Notes: generated by a model not told the origin, from the sequence alone. A stretch of DNA of 10,580 nucleotides from Candidatus Brocadiia bacterium (GCA_016782825.1 JADHXT010000092.1:1-10580); one strand, 5' to 3'; numbered from the stretch's first letter, positions 1-7,437 are shown. A program made the numbers and translations.

Positions 1-496
1 TGGACTCGGACTCGAAGGCCGCGAAGTCGTGCTCGCCCACGCAGAGCGCGGCGGCCTGCTGCATGTCGGCCACGTCGAGACGGCGGCGGAGCCAGTGGAC
101 CCGCTCGCGGCCGATCGAGGGGCGCACGTGGCGGCACAGGATGGTGTAGCAATAGGTCTTGCCCTTGGCGGAGAAGCGGGCGTGGAAGGTGGCCGGCACG
201 TCCTCCGCGCGGAGCACAGTGATGTCGGGCGGCAGCGCGGTGTTGATGGCGTGGTGGAGGCGGTTGGCGGGGATGGTGGTGTGGGTCTCGAAGCTGGCCA
301 CCTGGCCGAGAGCGTGGACGCCGGCGTCGGTGCGGCCGGAGCCGTGGAGGGTCACGGGATGGCCCACCAGCCCGGCGATGGCTTCCTCGAGCACCTGCTG
401 GACCGTGATGGCGTTGGCCTGGCGCTGCCAGCCGTGGTAGGCGCTGCCGTCGTACTCGATGGTGAGCTTCACGTTGCGGGGCAGGGCGGCTTGCAT
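1..496 (-). CDS. truA: tRNA pseudouridine synthase A, N-terminal part (cut by left edge)
   Basis: The minus strand encodes the first 165 residues of TruA, which converts uridines 38-40 in the anticodon stem-loop of many tRNAs to pseudouridine in the cytoplasm. The sequence shows the family's N-terminal strand (LTIEYDGSAYHGWQRQ, residues 11-26), the catalytic motif GRTDAGVHALGQVASF with Asp57 as the expected nucleophile (family knowledge; equivalent to Asp60 of E. coli TruA), and the ARFSAKGKTYCY block near residue 106. The family is usually about 250-270 residues long, so roughly 100 C-terminal residues lie off the left edge. I took the ATG at 496. In-frame GTG codons lie 2 and 5 codons upstream, and none of the candidates has a clear Shine-Dalgarno sequence. 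A promoter-like pair lies about 45 bases upstream. This is a housekeeping gene with no evident link to its neighbours. Confidence 0.96.
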   Translation of the reverse strand, partial: MQAALPRNVKLTIEYDGSAYHGWQRQANAITVQQVLEEAIAGLVGHPVTLHGSGRTDAGVHALGQVASFETHTTIPANRLHHAINTALPPDITVLRAEDVPATFHARFSAKGKTYCYTILCRHVRPSIGRERVHWLRRRLDVADMQQAAALCVGEHDFAAFESES

Positions 497-541
497 GGGC
501 ACACGGCGCACCAGGAGAGGGCGGGGCCGGTCACAGAGACT

Positions 542-570
542 ATCTTAGGCCACCGGGCCGGCCGGGTCAA
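542..570 (-). promoter_or_regulatory. Sigma70-like promoter for truA
   Basis: Read on the minus strand, TTGACC (570 to 565) and TAAGAT (547 to 542) are separated by exactly 17 bases. They match the -35 consensus at 5 of 6 positions and the -10 consensus at 4 of 6. Transcription would start near 535, leaving about 40 bases of leader before the truA ATG. This is seen by eye only, with no experimental support. Confidence 0.5.
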
Positions 571-590
571 GAGCCACGCCGGCGTCTGCC

Positions 591-619
591 TTGACACCGC
601 GGGCCACACGCTCTACGCT
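591..619 (+). promoter_or_regulatory. Sigma70-like promoter for the hydrolase/lyase unit
   Basis: A perfect TTGACA (591-596) is followed after 17 bases by TACGCT (614-619), a weak -10 with 3 of 6 matches. The predicted start near 626 leaves a leader of about 39 bases before the GTG at 665. It lies back to back with the truA promoter, with 20 bases between the two -35 boxes. The perfect -35 and ideal spacing support it; the poor -10 weakens it. Confidence 0.4.
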
Positions 620-664
620 TGTGCCACAAGCCTGTCCACCCGTTTTCCGCGAAGGAGCCCCGCC

Positions 665-1468
665 GTGCTGCGAGCTGTGAGTCGTTGTGTCGTCGTTCTG
701 TGCGCCCTTGCCCTGGGGGCCTCGGCAGCCACCGCCCCCGCGCCCAAGGCCCCCAAGGCGCCGCCGGAGAAGCAGGCAAAGCCCAAGCCCAAGCGCAAGC
801 GTCGCCCCAACCCTGCCTTCGCCAAGATTCAGGAGGACCCCGCGTTGCCTCGCGTGCTGCTCATCGGCGACTCCATCTCCATCGGCTACACGGTGCCCGT
901 TCGCAAGCTTCTCGCTGGCAAGGCCAACGTGCTCCGCATCCCCGGCAACGGCGGCCCCACCACCCGCGGGCTCCAGAGCATCGACAAGTGGCTGGCCGTC
1001 GGCAAGCTCGATGTGATCCACTTCAACTGGGGTCTCCACGACTGCCGCATCGAGTGGCCCGCAGACCGCCTCCAGATCCCCATCGCCGACTACGAGAAGA
1101 ACCTCAAGCAGCTCGTCGCCCGACTCAAGAAGACCGGCGCCAAGCTGGTTTGGGCCAGCACCACCGCCGTGGTGGACGGCGAGAAACGCAAGCGCCGCCA
1201 GAGCGACGTGCAGGCCTACAACAAGGTGGCCGCCGCCATCATGGAGGCCGAAGGCGTGGCCATCAACGACCTCTACGCCGCGCTCATGCGCATTGACGAA
1301 AGCGTGGCCGTCGACCCCGACACCGCCGGCAAGCAGAGGCCGAAGGCCAAGATCATGACCCGCCAGATGGCCAGCACGCCCGACGGCACCCACTTCACCG
1401 GCCAGGGCTACCAGGTTCTGGCACACCACGTGGTCAAGGCGATCACCGCGGCACTGGACGCCAAGTAG
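665..1468 (+). CDS. Secreted SGNH/GDSL-family hydrolase (putative esterase)
   Basis: 267 residues. I chose the GTG at 665 because AAGGAG (about 652-657) sits 7 bases upstream and a signal peptide follows directly (hydrophobic residues about 4-20, ending near ASA). The same frame stays open much further upstream, but there it is antisense to truA. Residues 22-48 form an Ala/Pro/Lys/Arg-rich linker. The SGNH core follows: block I LLIGDSISIGY with nucleophile Ser70, a Gly/Asn turn PGNGGPTT (93-100), block III NWGLHD (121-126), and block V DGTHF with Asp240 and His243 completing the triad. SGNH enzymes deacylate sugars or lipids. Beside a lyase-like gene 19 bases downstream, a role in removing acetyl groups from pectic polysaccharide is plausible but inferred. 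The classical block III GxND reads GLHD here, so the usual oxyanion Asn is replaced by His. The substrate is unknown. Confidence 0.88.
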   Translation: MLRAVSRCVVVLCALALGASAATAPAPKAPKAPPEKQAKPKPKRKRRPNPAFAKIQEDPALPRVLLIGDSISIGYTVPVRKLLAGKANVLRIPGNGGPTTRGLQSIDKWLAVGKLDVIHFNWGLHDCRIEWPADRLQIPIADYEKNLKQLVARLKKTGAKLVWASTTAVVDGEKRKRRQSDVQAYNKVAAAIMEAEGVAINDLYAALMRIDESVAVDPDTAGKQRPKAKIMTRQMASTPDGTHFTGQGYQVLAHHVVKAITAALDAK

Positions 1469-1487
1469 CCCACGCGCGGAGCCTCCC

Positions 1488-3383
1488 ATGCAGCTTGGCT
1501 CCCGTTTCCTGGTCATCCTGCTCGCGGCGGGCGCCGCTCTCGGCGCCGACGGCGCGGCGCCTGTCGCCGTGCGCGCCGATGCGCGCGGCATGGAGCTTGC
1601 CAACGGCATCATCCGCATGCAGATCGACGCCACGGGACGCCTCACCGGCCTCTGGCTGCGCGACGGGGCCAACCTGCTGGCCAACGGCGGCAGCGGCTAC
1701 TGGAACGTCCACACCGGCGCGCGCGGCAGGGCCGGCTTCCTCGTGCCCGGTGGGCCGGGGCGCATCGTGCGGCGGGCGGACGGCCTCGTGGAGGTGGCCT
1801 TCCGCCACCAGCCTGGCGCCAGGCACCCGCGCGACGCCTTCGCCTTCGACACCGAACTCCACTACGTGCTTCGCCGCGGCGAGAGCGGCTTCTACCTTTT
1901 CATTACCGTGGAGCACACGCCCGACGCTCCGCGCGCCACGGCCGTGCAGCTCGCCTACACCCTGCGCCTCGACCCGCGGAGCTTCGATGTCATCGCCGTG
2001 GACGACACGCGCCGCGGCCCGTCCCCCTCGCCGCAACAGCTATCCCAGGGCGAGAGGATCATGGACGCCACGTACCGCCTGACGGACGGCCGCGTGGTGA
2101 CGAAGTACGACTTCTGCCACGACATCGCTGACGACGCCTACCACGTCTACGGCTGGGCCAGCCGCGGCCAGCGGGTGGGCGTGTGGCTCGTGCAGCCGAG
2201 CGCCGAGTACTACGGCTGCACGCCGTTCCGTCAGTTCATCTCCGCCCACCAGACCACCCGTACGCCGGCGATCATCTGGCAGCCGCAGTGCGCGCACTAC
2301 GGCGCGCGCGGCGTCGAATGCCAGCCCGGCGAAGCCTGGCGCAAGCTCTACGGCCCGCTGTTCTTCCTCGTGAACCAGGCCGCCAGCAGCGACGCGCTGT
2401 GGCGCGACGCGCGGCGGCACGCCGGCGCCCTCGCCGAGCAGTGGCCCTACCGCTGGATGCAGCACGCGGAGTACGCCGTGGAGCGGGGCGAGGTGACCGG
2501 GCAGATCACGCTGGCCGGTGATCGCCCCGCACGTGAGGCGTGGGTGATCCTTTCGCCGCAGGGCGAGCACTGGTCGCGCGACACGAAGGGCTACCACTTC
2601 TGGACCCGCACCGATGCACGCGGCAGCTTCCGCATCCGCGGCGTTCGGCCTGGCGACTACACCCTCACGGCCACGGGCGCCGATCAGTTCGAGGAGTTCG
2701 AGCGCAAGGGCGTGGCCGTGGCAGCGGGCCGCACAGCGCCGCTCGGTACGCTTGTGTGGACGCCGGTGGTGCGGGGCGAGCGGCTGTGGCAGATCGGCGT
2801 GGCCGACCGTTCGTCGGGCGAGTTCCGCCGGGGCGACGACTACCGTCACTGGGGCATGTGGCGCCACTACCCCAGCGACTTCCCTCGCGGCGTGCGCTTC
2901 GTCGTCGGCCAGAGCAGGGAGAGCCGCGACTGGAACTTCGCTCACTGGAACTGGCACTGCGGCGACAACCCGGCGTGGCGGATCGAGTTCCAGCTACCCG
3001 AGGCACAGGTGGGTCGGGCCTTCCTCACGGTGGGCGTGGCGGCTTCCTCACCCCATCGCGCCTCGACGAAGCAACACGCGCAGGGCGGCACCACGGACGT
3101 GGCGGTGGGGGTGAACGGCCGCGAGGTGGGGGCCATCCGGCTGCCCTACTCGGGCGGCGCCGGCCACCGCAGCGGACGGCAGACCACGCCGTATGGCCTG
3201 GTGGCGATTGCCTTCGATGCCGCGCAACTTCGCAAGGGGGCCAACACGATCGCCCTGCGTCATCGGGTATCGCACCCGTACTGCGCCGGCGACTCCATGG
3301 GCGAACGCGGCGCCGGGCCGGGCTACGTGATGTACGACGCGATTCGGCTGGAAGTGGCGCCAGCACGTGAGGAGGCGCGCTAG
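1488..3383 (+). CDS. Secreted rhamnogalacturonan lyase-like protein (PL4-type, three domains)
   Basis: 631 residues, with ATG at 1488 behind a short GGAG (1478-1481) and 19 bases after the hydrolase stop, so probably the same transcript. A signal peptide covers residues 1-20 (cleavage near ALGA). Three regions follow in the order known for PL4 lyases. A beta-sandwich catalytic-type domain (about 35-320) begins MELANGIIRMQID. A small fibronectin/carboxypeptidase-regulatory-like domain (about 334-425) contains GQITLAGDRPAREAWVIL and GSFRIRGVRPGDYTL. A C-terminal carbohydrate-binding-like jelly roll (about 430-625) opens with ERLWQIGVADRSSGEF. PL4 enzymes cleave the rhamnose-galacturonate backbone of rhamnogalacturonan I by beta-elimination. 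By motif similarity to plant and fungal members, Lys206 (TKYDF, before a YGWA motif) and His254 (FRQFISAH) are my candidates for the catalytic Lys/His pair. No alignment was run. The specificity could differ from rhamnogalacturonan, but the domain order is a strong indicator. Confidence 0.83.
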   Translation: MQLGSRFLVILLAAGAALGADGAAPVAVRADARGMELANGIIRMQIDATGRLTGLWLRDGANLLANGGSGYWNVHTGARGRAGFLVPGGPGRIVRRADGLVEVAFRHQPGARHPRDAFAFDTELHYVLRRGESGFYLFITVEHTPDAPRATAVQLAYTLRLDPRSFDVIAVDDTRRGPSPSPQQLSQGERIMDATYRLTDGRVVTKYDFCHDIADDAYHVYGWASRGQRVGVWLVQPSAEYYGCTPFRQFISAHQTTRTPAIIWQPQCAHYGARGVECQPGEAWRKLYGPLFFLVNQAASSDALWRDARRHAGALAEQWPYRWMQHAEYAVERGEVTGQITLAGDRPAREAWVILSPQGEHWSRDTKGYHFWTRTDARGSFRIRGVRPGDYTLTATGADQFEEFERKGVAVAAGRTAPLGTLVWTPVVRGERLWQIGVADRSSGEFRRGDDYRHWGMWRHYPSDFPRGVRFVVGQSRESRDWNFAHWNWHCGDNPAWRIEFQLPEAQVGRAFLTVGVAASSPHRASTKQHAQGGTTDVAVGVNGREVGAIRLPYSGGAGHRSGRQTTPYGLVAIAFDAAQLRKGANTIALRHRVSHPYCAGDSMGERGAGPGYVMYDAIRLEVAPAREEAR

Positions 3384-4573
3384 GGGGCGACGGGGCCGAA
3401 GGCCTCCACGCGGTCGGCGATGCGGATGAGGCGCTCGAGGGGGGCGGCGGGAGGCGTGGTGTCGCTCACGCCGAGGATCAGGTGGTCGCCGCGGCCGACG
3501 TCGTCGAAGAAGCGGTCGAGGAACTCGTCGAACTGGCGGTCGTCCATCGTCGACGGCAGGAGCGCCACCGACGGGATGCCGCCCATGATGGTGATGCGGC
3601 CGGCGAAGGCGTCGCGCACCTCCTTCAGCGACAGCCGGGTCATCGGCGTGGGGCACACGGAGTCGGCGATGTCGATCTCCGCGGCCACGTAGTGTTCCAG
3701 CAGGCCGGTGTTCTCGCCGTCGGTGTGGGTGAGCAGACACTTGCCGCGGCCGTGGAGGGCGCGGGCGAAGTCGCGCAGCCAGGGGAGGATGTGTTCGGCG
3801 AAGAAGGGGGGGTATTGCACCATCGAATCGTAGTTGGCGCCCACGAGGAGCACGTCGCACGGGCTGGCGCAGGCCACCTCGACCATCTGCCGCCAGCACA
3901 CCTCCACCTGCTCGGCCAGCCGCAGCATCTTGGCGGGGTGGTCGTGCATCTCGTAGAAGAAGGTGTCGAGGGGCATCATCTCGCGCTGGATCCAGTGCAT
4001 GGGCGAAGCGGCCACGGCGACCCATCCGACGGCGATGCCACGGTCGCCCACGTGGTCGGCGAAGGCCTCGAAGCCGTCGTACTGGGGCACGACGCGGGCA
4101 TTGGCGAACAGGTGGCCGAGGGCGGCGTAGTCGTCGGCGCTCTTGAAGACTTGCTCGGCTACGTGGCTGATGGTGATGCCGGCCCGACGCATGGCGTCGT
4201 CGTAGAGGGTCACGGTGCGGAGGGTGCCGTGGGGCGTGGCGTACTCGACGATCGTGCGGTCGCCGTCGGCGGTGCGGGTGATGTCCACGTTGTCGAACAC
4301 GATCTGGAGGGGCATGGGCCACAGGTTCCAGACGCCGAGGGCGCGATGGACGTCGTCGTCGGGGCCGCGGAGGTCGCGGAAGTCGGGCACCACGCCGTGG
4401 TAGGCCCAGCCGAGGCCGTCGGTCAGGTCGCGGAGGGAGGCGTTGCGGTACTTCGCGGGCAGGGTGCCGGCCTGCTGGTTGGCCTTGAGCCACAGGTCGA
4501 GGCGTGGCGCCCAGGGGATGCGGTCGGTGGGTTCGCCGCGAAGGGCGGCGAGCATGCGAGCCTGATGGGTCAT
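3380..4573 (-). CDS. Uroporphyrinogen decarboxylase (UroD)-superfamily protein, methyltransferase-like
   Basis: 397 residues from the ATG at 4573. A GTG at 4588 would add five residues, and neither start has a clear Shine-Dalgarno sequence. I prefer the ATG because MTHQARMLAALRGEPTDRIPW matches the usual family opening. The superfamily includes heme-pathway UroD and the corrinoid-dependent methyltransferases of the MtaA/CmuA type, which bind zinc through His-x-Cys and a distal Cys. Here the corresponding stretch reads LLTHTDGEN (His283, Asp285) followed by DSVCPTP (Cys307), so the middle Cys is replaced by Asp. Length and motifs suggest one of the many uncharacterised UroD-like proteins rather than true HemE. 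There is no signal peptide, so it is cytoplasmic. Its stop overlaps the convergent lyase-like gene. A promoter lies about 105 bases upstream. The substrate is unknown, and no corrinoid protein gene is visible nearby. Confidence 0.88.
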   Translation of the reverse strand: MTHQARMLAALRGEPTDRIPWAPRLDLWLKANQQAGTLPAKYRNASLRDLTDGLGWAYHGVVPDFRDLRGPDDDVHRALGVWNLWPMPLQIVFDNVDITRTADGDRTIVEYATPHGTLRTVTLYDDAMRRAGITISHVAEQVFKSADDYAALGHLFANARVVPQYDGFEAFADHVGDRGIAVGWVAVAASPMHWIQREMMPLDTFFYEMHDHPAKMLRLAEQVEVCWRQMVEVACASPCDVLLVGANYDSMVQYPPFFAEHILPWLRDFARALHGRGKCLLTHTDGENTGLLEHYVAAEIDIADSVCPTPMTRLSLKEVRDAFAGRITIMGGIPSVALLPSTMDDRQFDEFLDRFFDDVGRGDHLILGVSDTTPPAAPLERLIRIADRVEAFGPVAP

Positions 4574-4684
4574 TCGGTGCGGTCTCACTCTCAGAGCACT
4601 CGCGCCACGTGGACGCTGTTGTCGCTTCCGTGCTTCTCGCAGCCGCTCTCACCGGCGAATGGGGCATGGCAGGACGGCGGCTGT

Positions 4685-4713
4685 ATGATGGCACGGGGCC
4701 GTCAGCGTGTCAA
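4685..4713 (-). promoter_or_regulatory. Sigma70-like promoter for the UroD-like gene
   Basis: On the minus strand a perfect TTGACA (4713 to 4708) is followed after 17 bases by CATCAT (4690 to 4685), which matches the -10 consensus at 4 of 6. Transcription would start near 4678, giving a leader of about 105 bases. On the plus strand the same spot reads TATGAT (4684-4689), a good -10 for the divergent operon but with only a weak -35-like GGGGCA at 4661-4666. The two promoters would therefore overlap if both are used. Confidence 0.45.
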
Positions 4714-4768
4714 TCCGCGCTGGAAACCGGCCGCGTGAGAGCGTATGGTATGCGGAAAGGAACCCGCC

Positions 4769-6019
4769 ATGCCCGTCGAGATGTCAGGCCGCTTTCCACG
4801 CTACACGGAGTACGACCCTGCCGTGCCCGTGTGGTGCGTGACGCCGGGGGAGGGAAGGGCGTTTCATCGGTTCTTCGACACGTCGCCCATCAGCCCGTCG
4901 GGCCGCTTCATAGTGTTCACGCGGATGCCGGCCGAAGACCGCCTGCCGGAGCCCGGCGAAGCCGCCGAGGTGGTGGTCGTGTCGCTCACGACCGGCGAGG
5001 AAGCCGTGGTGGCCGAGACCCGTGGCTGGGACACGCAGCTCGGCGCCCAGGCGCAGTGGGGCGCCGACGACACGGAGCTGTTCTTCAACGACATGGCCCC
5101 CGCCACCTGGCGTCCTTTTGGCGTGCGGCTCGACCCGCTGACCGGCAGGTGGTCGAAGCTCGATGGTACGGTGTACATGGTTTCGCGCGACGGTCGCACG
5201 GCCGCCAGCCCGTGCCTGCTGCGCGCGGGGCTCACCCAGGCGGGCTACGGCGTGGTCGCCCCACCCGAGCACGTGCCGCGCAACCACGGCGCCGCGGACG
5301 ACGATGGCGTGTGCGTGACCGACACCCGCACGGGGCAGTGCCGCCTGCTCGCCTCCTTCGCCCGCATCGTGGAGGAAGCCGAGCCACGGCTCGACCCCGC
5401 GGCCTATGCCGGCGGCACATTCTACGGCGCCCACGTCAAGTGGACCCGCGACGGCCGCCGCCTGATGCTCGTCCTCCGCTGGCTGCCCGACGACGGCGGC
5501 CCGCGCAATGCCCACGTGGTGACGATGAACGCCGACGGCTCGGCCATCCACATCGCCATCTCTGCCGACCAGTGGGACAAGGGCGGCCACCACCCCGACT
5601 GGTGCCCCGACGGCGAGCACGTGATGATGAACCTCAAGCTCGATGGCCACACCCTGCGCCTCGTCCGCGCCCGCACCGACGGCACGGGCCTCGCCACGAT
5701 GACAGACGCCGTGCTCGGCTCGGGGCACCCGTCGTTGCACCCGAACGGCCGCCACGTGATCGCCGACTCCTATCCAGGCGAGCCCGTGGCCTTCGGCGAC
5801 GGCACCACGCCCATCCGCCTCATCGACCTCGCGGAGGGCACGGCGACCGATCTCGTCCGCATCCGCACCGTGCCGCCTGTCAGCGGCCCGAACAACGAAC
5901 TCCGCGTCGACCCCCATCCCGCGTGGGATCGCGCGTACCGCCGCGTGGCCTTCAACGCCTGCCCCGACGGCACGAGGCGGGTCTACGTGGCCGACCTCAG
6001 CAGCCTGCTCGACGCCTGA
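4769..6019 (+). CDS. Cytoplasmic PD40/TolB-like beta-propeller protein
   Basis: 416 residues. I chose the ATG at 4769 because AAGGAA (4757-4762) lies 6 bases upstream; an in-frame ATG at 4745 would add eight residues and lacks a good ribosome site. There is no signal peptide or membrane segment, so it is probably cytosolic. Recurrent blade motifs of the WD40-like PD40 type are visible: ISPSGRFIVFTR (41-52), HVKWTRDGRRLMLVLR (222-237), HHPDWCPDGEHVMMNL (274-289), HPSLHPNGRHVIAD (320-333) and HPAWDRAYRRVAFN (383-396). These fit a six- or seven-bladed propeller. Oligogalacturonate lyases (PL22) share this fold and bind metal through clustered His/Gln residues. The histidines here (222, 274, 275, 320, 324, 383) make a related role thinkable, but I do not see a clear PL22 signature. 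It is the first gene of a three-gene operon; the next gene starts 11 bases after its stop. Confidence 0.8.
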   Translation: MPVEMSGRFPRYTEYDPAVPVWCVTPGEGRAFHRFFDTSPISPSGRFIVFTRMPAEDRLPEPGEAAEVVVVSLTTGEEAVVAETRGWDTQLGAQAQWGADDTELFFNDMAPATWRPFGVRLDPLTGRWSKLDGTVYMVSRDGRTAASPCLLRAGLTQAGYGVVAPPEHVPRNHGAADDDGVCVTDTRTGQCRLLASFARIVEEAEPRLDPAAYAGGTFYGAHVKWTRDGRRLMLVLRWLPDDGGPRNAHVVTMNADGSAIHIAISADQWDKGGHHPDWCPDGEHVMMNLKLDGHTLRLVRARTDGTGLATMTDAVLGSGHPSLHPNGRHVIADSYPGEPVAFGDGTTPIRLIDLAEGTATDLVRIRTVPPVSGPNNELRVDPHPAWDRAYRRVAFNACPDGTRRVYVADLSSLLDA

Positions 6020-6030
6020 CGGAGAATGCA

Positions 6031-7437
6031 GTGAAGCACCTCTTGCTTGCCCTTATCACGCTCCCCCTCGCCTGGAGCACCGCGCGCGCCGCCGACTGGC
6101 CCCAGCACCAGCACGACGCGCGCCGCTCGGGCTTCACCCGCGAGGAAGTGAAGCCGCCCTACCGCGTGGCCTGGAAGCACTCGTTCCTGCCCGAACGCCC
6201 GGCGCGCCGCACACAGGCCATCGCGTACGACAAGCGAGTGTTCGTGGGCACCCAGCAGGGCGTGATGCACTGCTTCGACGCGGAGACAGGCAAGGAACTC
6301 TGGACCTTCAAGGGCGCCGGCTCCATCCAGCACTCGGCGGCGTGCGACGGGGGCATGGTGTTCTTCGGCTCCCTCGACGGCAGCGTCTACGCCGTGGACT
6401 GCCGCACCGGCGCGCGGCGCTGGAAGCGGCAGACCGACGCCCCCTTCTCCGCCGCCCCGCTCGTGGCCCGCGACCACGTGTATATCGGCAACCACCGCGG
6501 CGCCTTCCTCGCCATCCGCCAGAAGACGGGCGACTTCGCGTGGGTGCAGCACATCCGCGCCCCCGTGTTCGGCACAGCGGCGTTCGACGACGGCCGCGTG
6601 TTCGTCGGCGGCGAGGATATGCGCCTCCACGCCTTCGACGCCGCCACCGGCCGCCGCCTGTGGCGGAGCGAGCAACTTTGGGGCATGAGCTTCAAGGACT
6701 ACCATCCCGTGGTCCACAAGGGCCACGTGCTCGTGCGGCCCATGGCCTCCTTCGAGGCCGACATCTACACCGACCGCTACAGCAAGTATGGCGCGTGGCC
6801 CGACAACATGCCCGGCGGCTGGCGCGCCGTGTGGGGGCCGGGCAAGTGGGGCAAGGGCTTCAAGGGTCTCTACGCCGAGGCCGAAGACGTCCGCGCCGGC
6901 AAGATGCCCAAGGAGCTCATGGACCGCCAGCTCCCCGTCATCGAGCACTTCGAGAAGACCCCCGAAGACCAGGACCTGTTCATCCTCGACGTCAAGAGCG
7001 GCAAGCAGGCGCTCATCCCGCCCCACTTCCGCGTGATGGCCATGCACGGCGCCGTCACGCCGCCGGCCGAGGACTTCCGCGGCACCCTCGTCGTCCCCTG
7101 GTGCCACATGACCCACGGCTGGGGCCGCTACGACATCGCCCGCAACCGCATGGTGGAGCTCATCGTGCCGCCCCGTGCGTGCAACGCCGATGAGAACGTG
7201 AACGTCTCGTGCGGCGGCCGCTACGTGTACGTCATGCACTGCGAGGAGGGCAACGCCAACTACACAGGCGTCTACGACCTGGCCACCAAGACGTGGACGC
7301 CCATCCACGGCGACGTGCCGTGGTACGACAACCTCCAGAGCGGCGCCAACCCCGCGTCGATCGGCTACGGCCGCTTCTATCACATCCTCTTCTACACCCT
7401 CGTCGCCCGCACCACGCAGCAGGAGGCCCGCCGATGA
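6031..7437 (+). CDS. Secreted PQQ-like beta-propeller repeat protein
   Basis: 468 residues from the GTG at 6031, chosen because GGAG (6021-6024) sits 6 bases upstream and a signal peptide follows at once (hydrophobic residues 4-16, cleavage near STARA-A). The open frame continues upstream but overlaps the preceding gene. Residues 70-214 carry four PQQ-type blades with the signature D-A-x-T-G-x-x-x-W spaced by exactly 40 residues: Thr86/Trp91, Thr126/Trp131, Thr166/Trp171 and Thr206/Trp211. The rest is less regular. It contains a roughly 100-residue Trp/Gly/Lys-rich stretch (215-315, including WGPGKWGKGFKG) before further beta-rich sequence. The family includes BamB-like scaffolds and quinoprotein dehydrogenases. 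I see no quinone- or calcium-binding set, so a binding or scaffold role is more likely than an oxidoreductase, but this is inference. The next gene overlaps it by 4 bases (ATGA), implying translational coupling. Confidence 0.86.
   Translation: MKHLLLALITLPLAWSTARAADWPQHQHDARRSGFTREEVKPPYRVAWKHSFLPERPARRTQAIAYDKRVFVGTQQGVMHCFDAETGKELWTFKGAGSIQHSAACDGGMVFFGSLDGSVYAVDCRTGARRWKRQTDAPFSAAPLVARDHVYIGNHRGAFLAIRQKTGDFAWVQHIRAPVFGTAAFDDGRVFVGGEDMRLHAFDAATGRRLWRSEQLWGMSFKDYHPVVHKGHVLVRPMASFEADIYTDRYSKYGAWPDNMPGGWRAVWGPGKWGKGFKGLYAEAEDVRAGKMPKELMDRQLPVIEHFEKTPEDQDLFILDVKSGKQALIPPHFRVMAMHGAVTPPAEDFRGTLVVPWCHMTHGWGRYDIARNRMVELIVPPRACNADENVNVSCGGRYVYVMHCEEGNANYTGVYDLATKTWTPIHGDVPWYDNLQSGANPASIGYGRFYHILFYTLVARTTQQEARR

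Noticed and set aside
29..664. Open plus-strand frame upstream of the SGNH hydrolase that would add over 200 residues
   Set aside because: It is antisense to truA and the intergenic promoters. The signal peptide and ribosome site place the start at 665.
3482..4738. Long plus-strand frame (about 418 codons) opposite the UroD-like gene
   Set aside because: It is a GC-driven antisense shadow rich in Val, Gly, Ala and His with no family motif, while the minus strand carries clear UroD-type motifs.
4504..6030. Upstream extension of the PQQ-like propeller frame to a 977-residue protein
   Set aside because: The extension overlaps the PD40-like gene out of frame and is Arg/Pro-rich. The GTG at 6031 has a ribosome site and signal peptide.
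6031..7437. PQQ-dependent alcohol dehydrogenase
   Set aside because: Only the blade repeats match. At 468 residues it is shorter than the usual 550-600, and no cofactor-binding disulfide or calcium site was seen.
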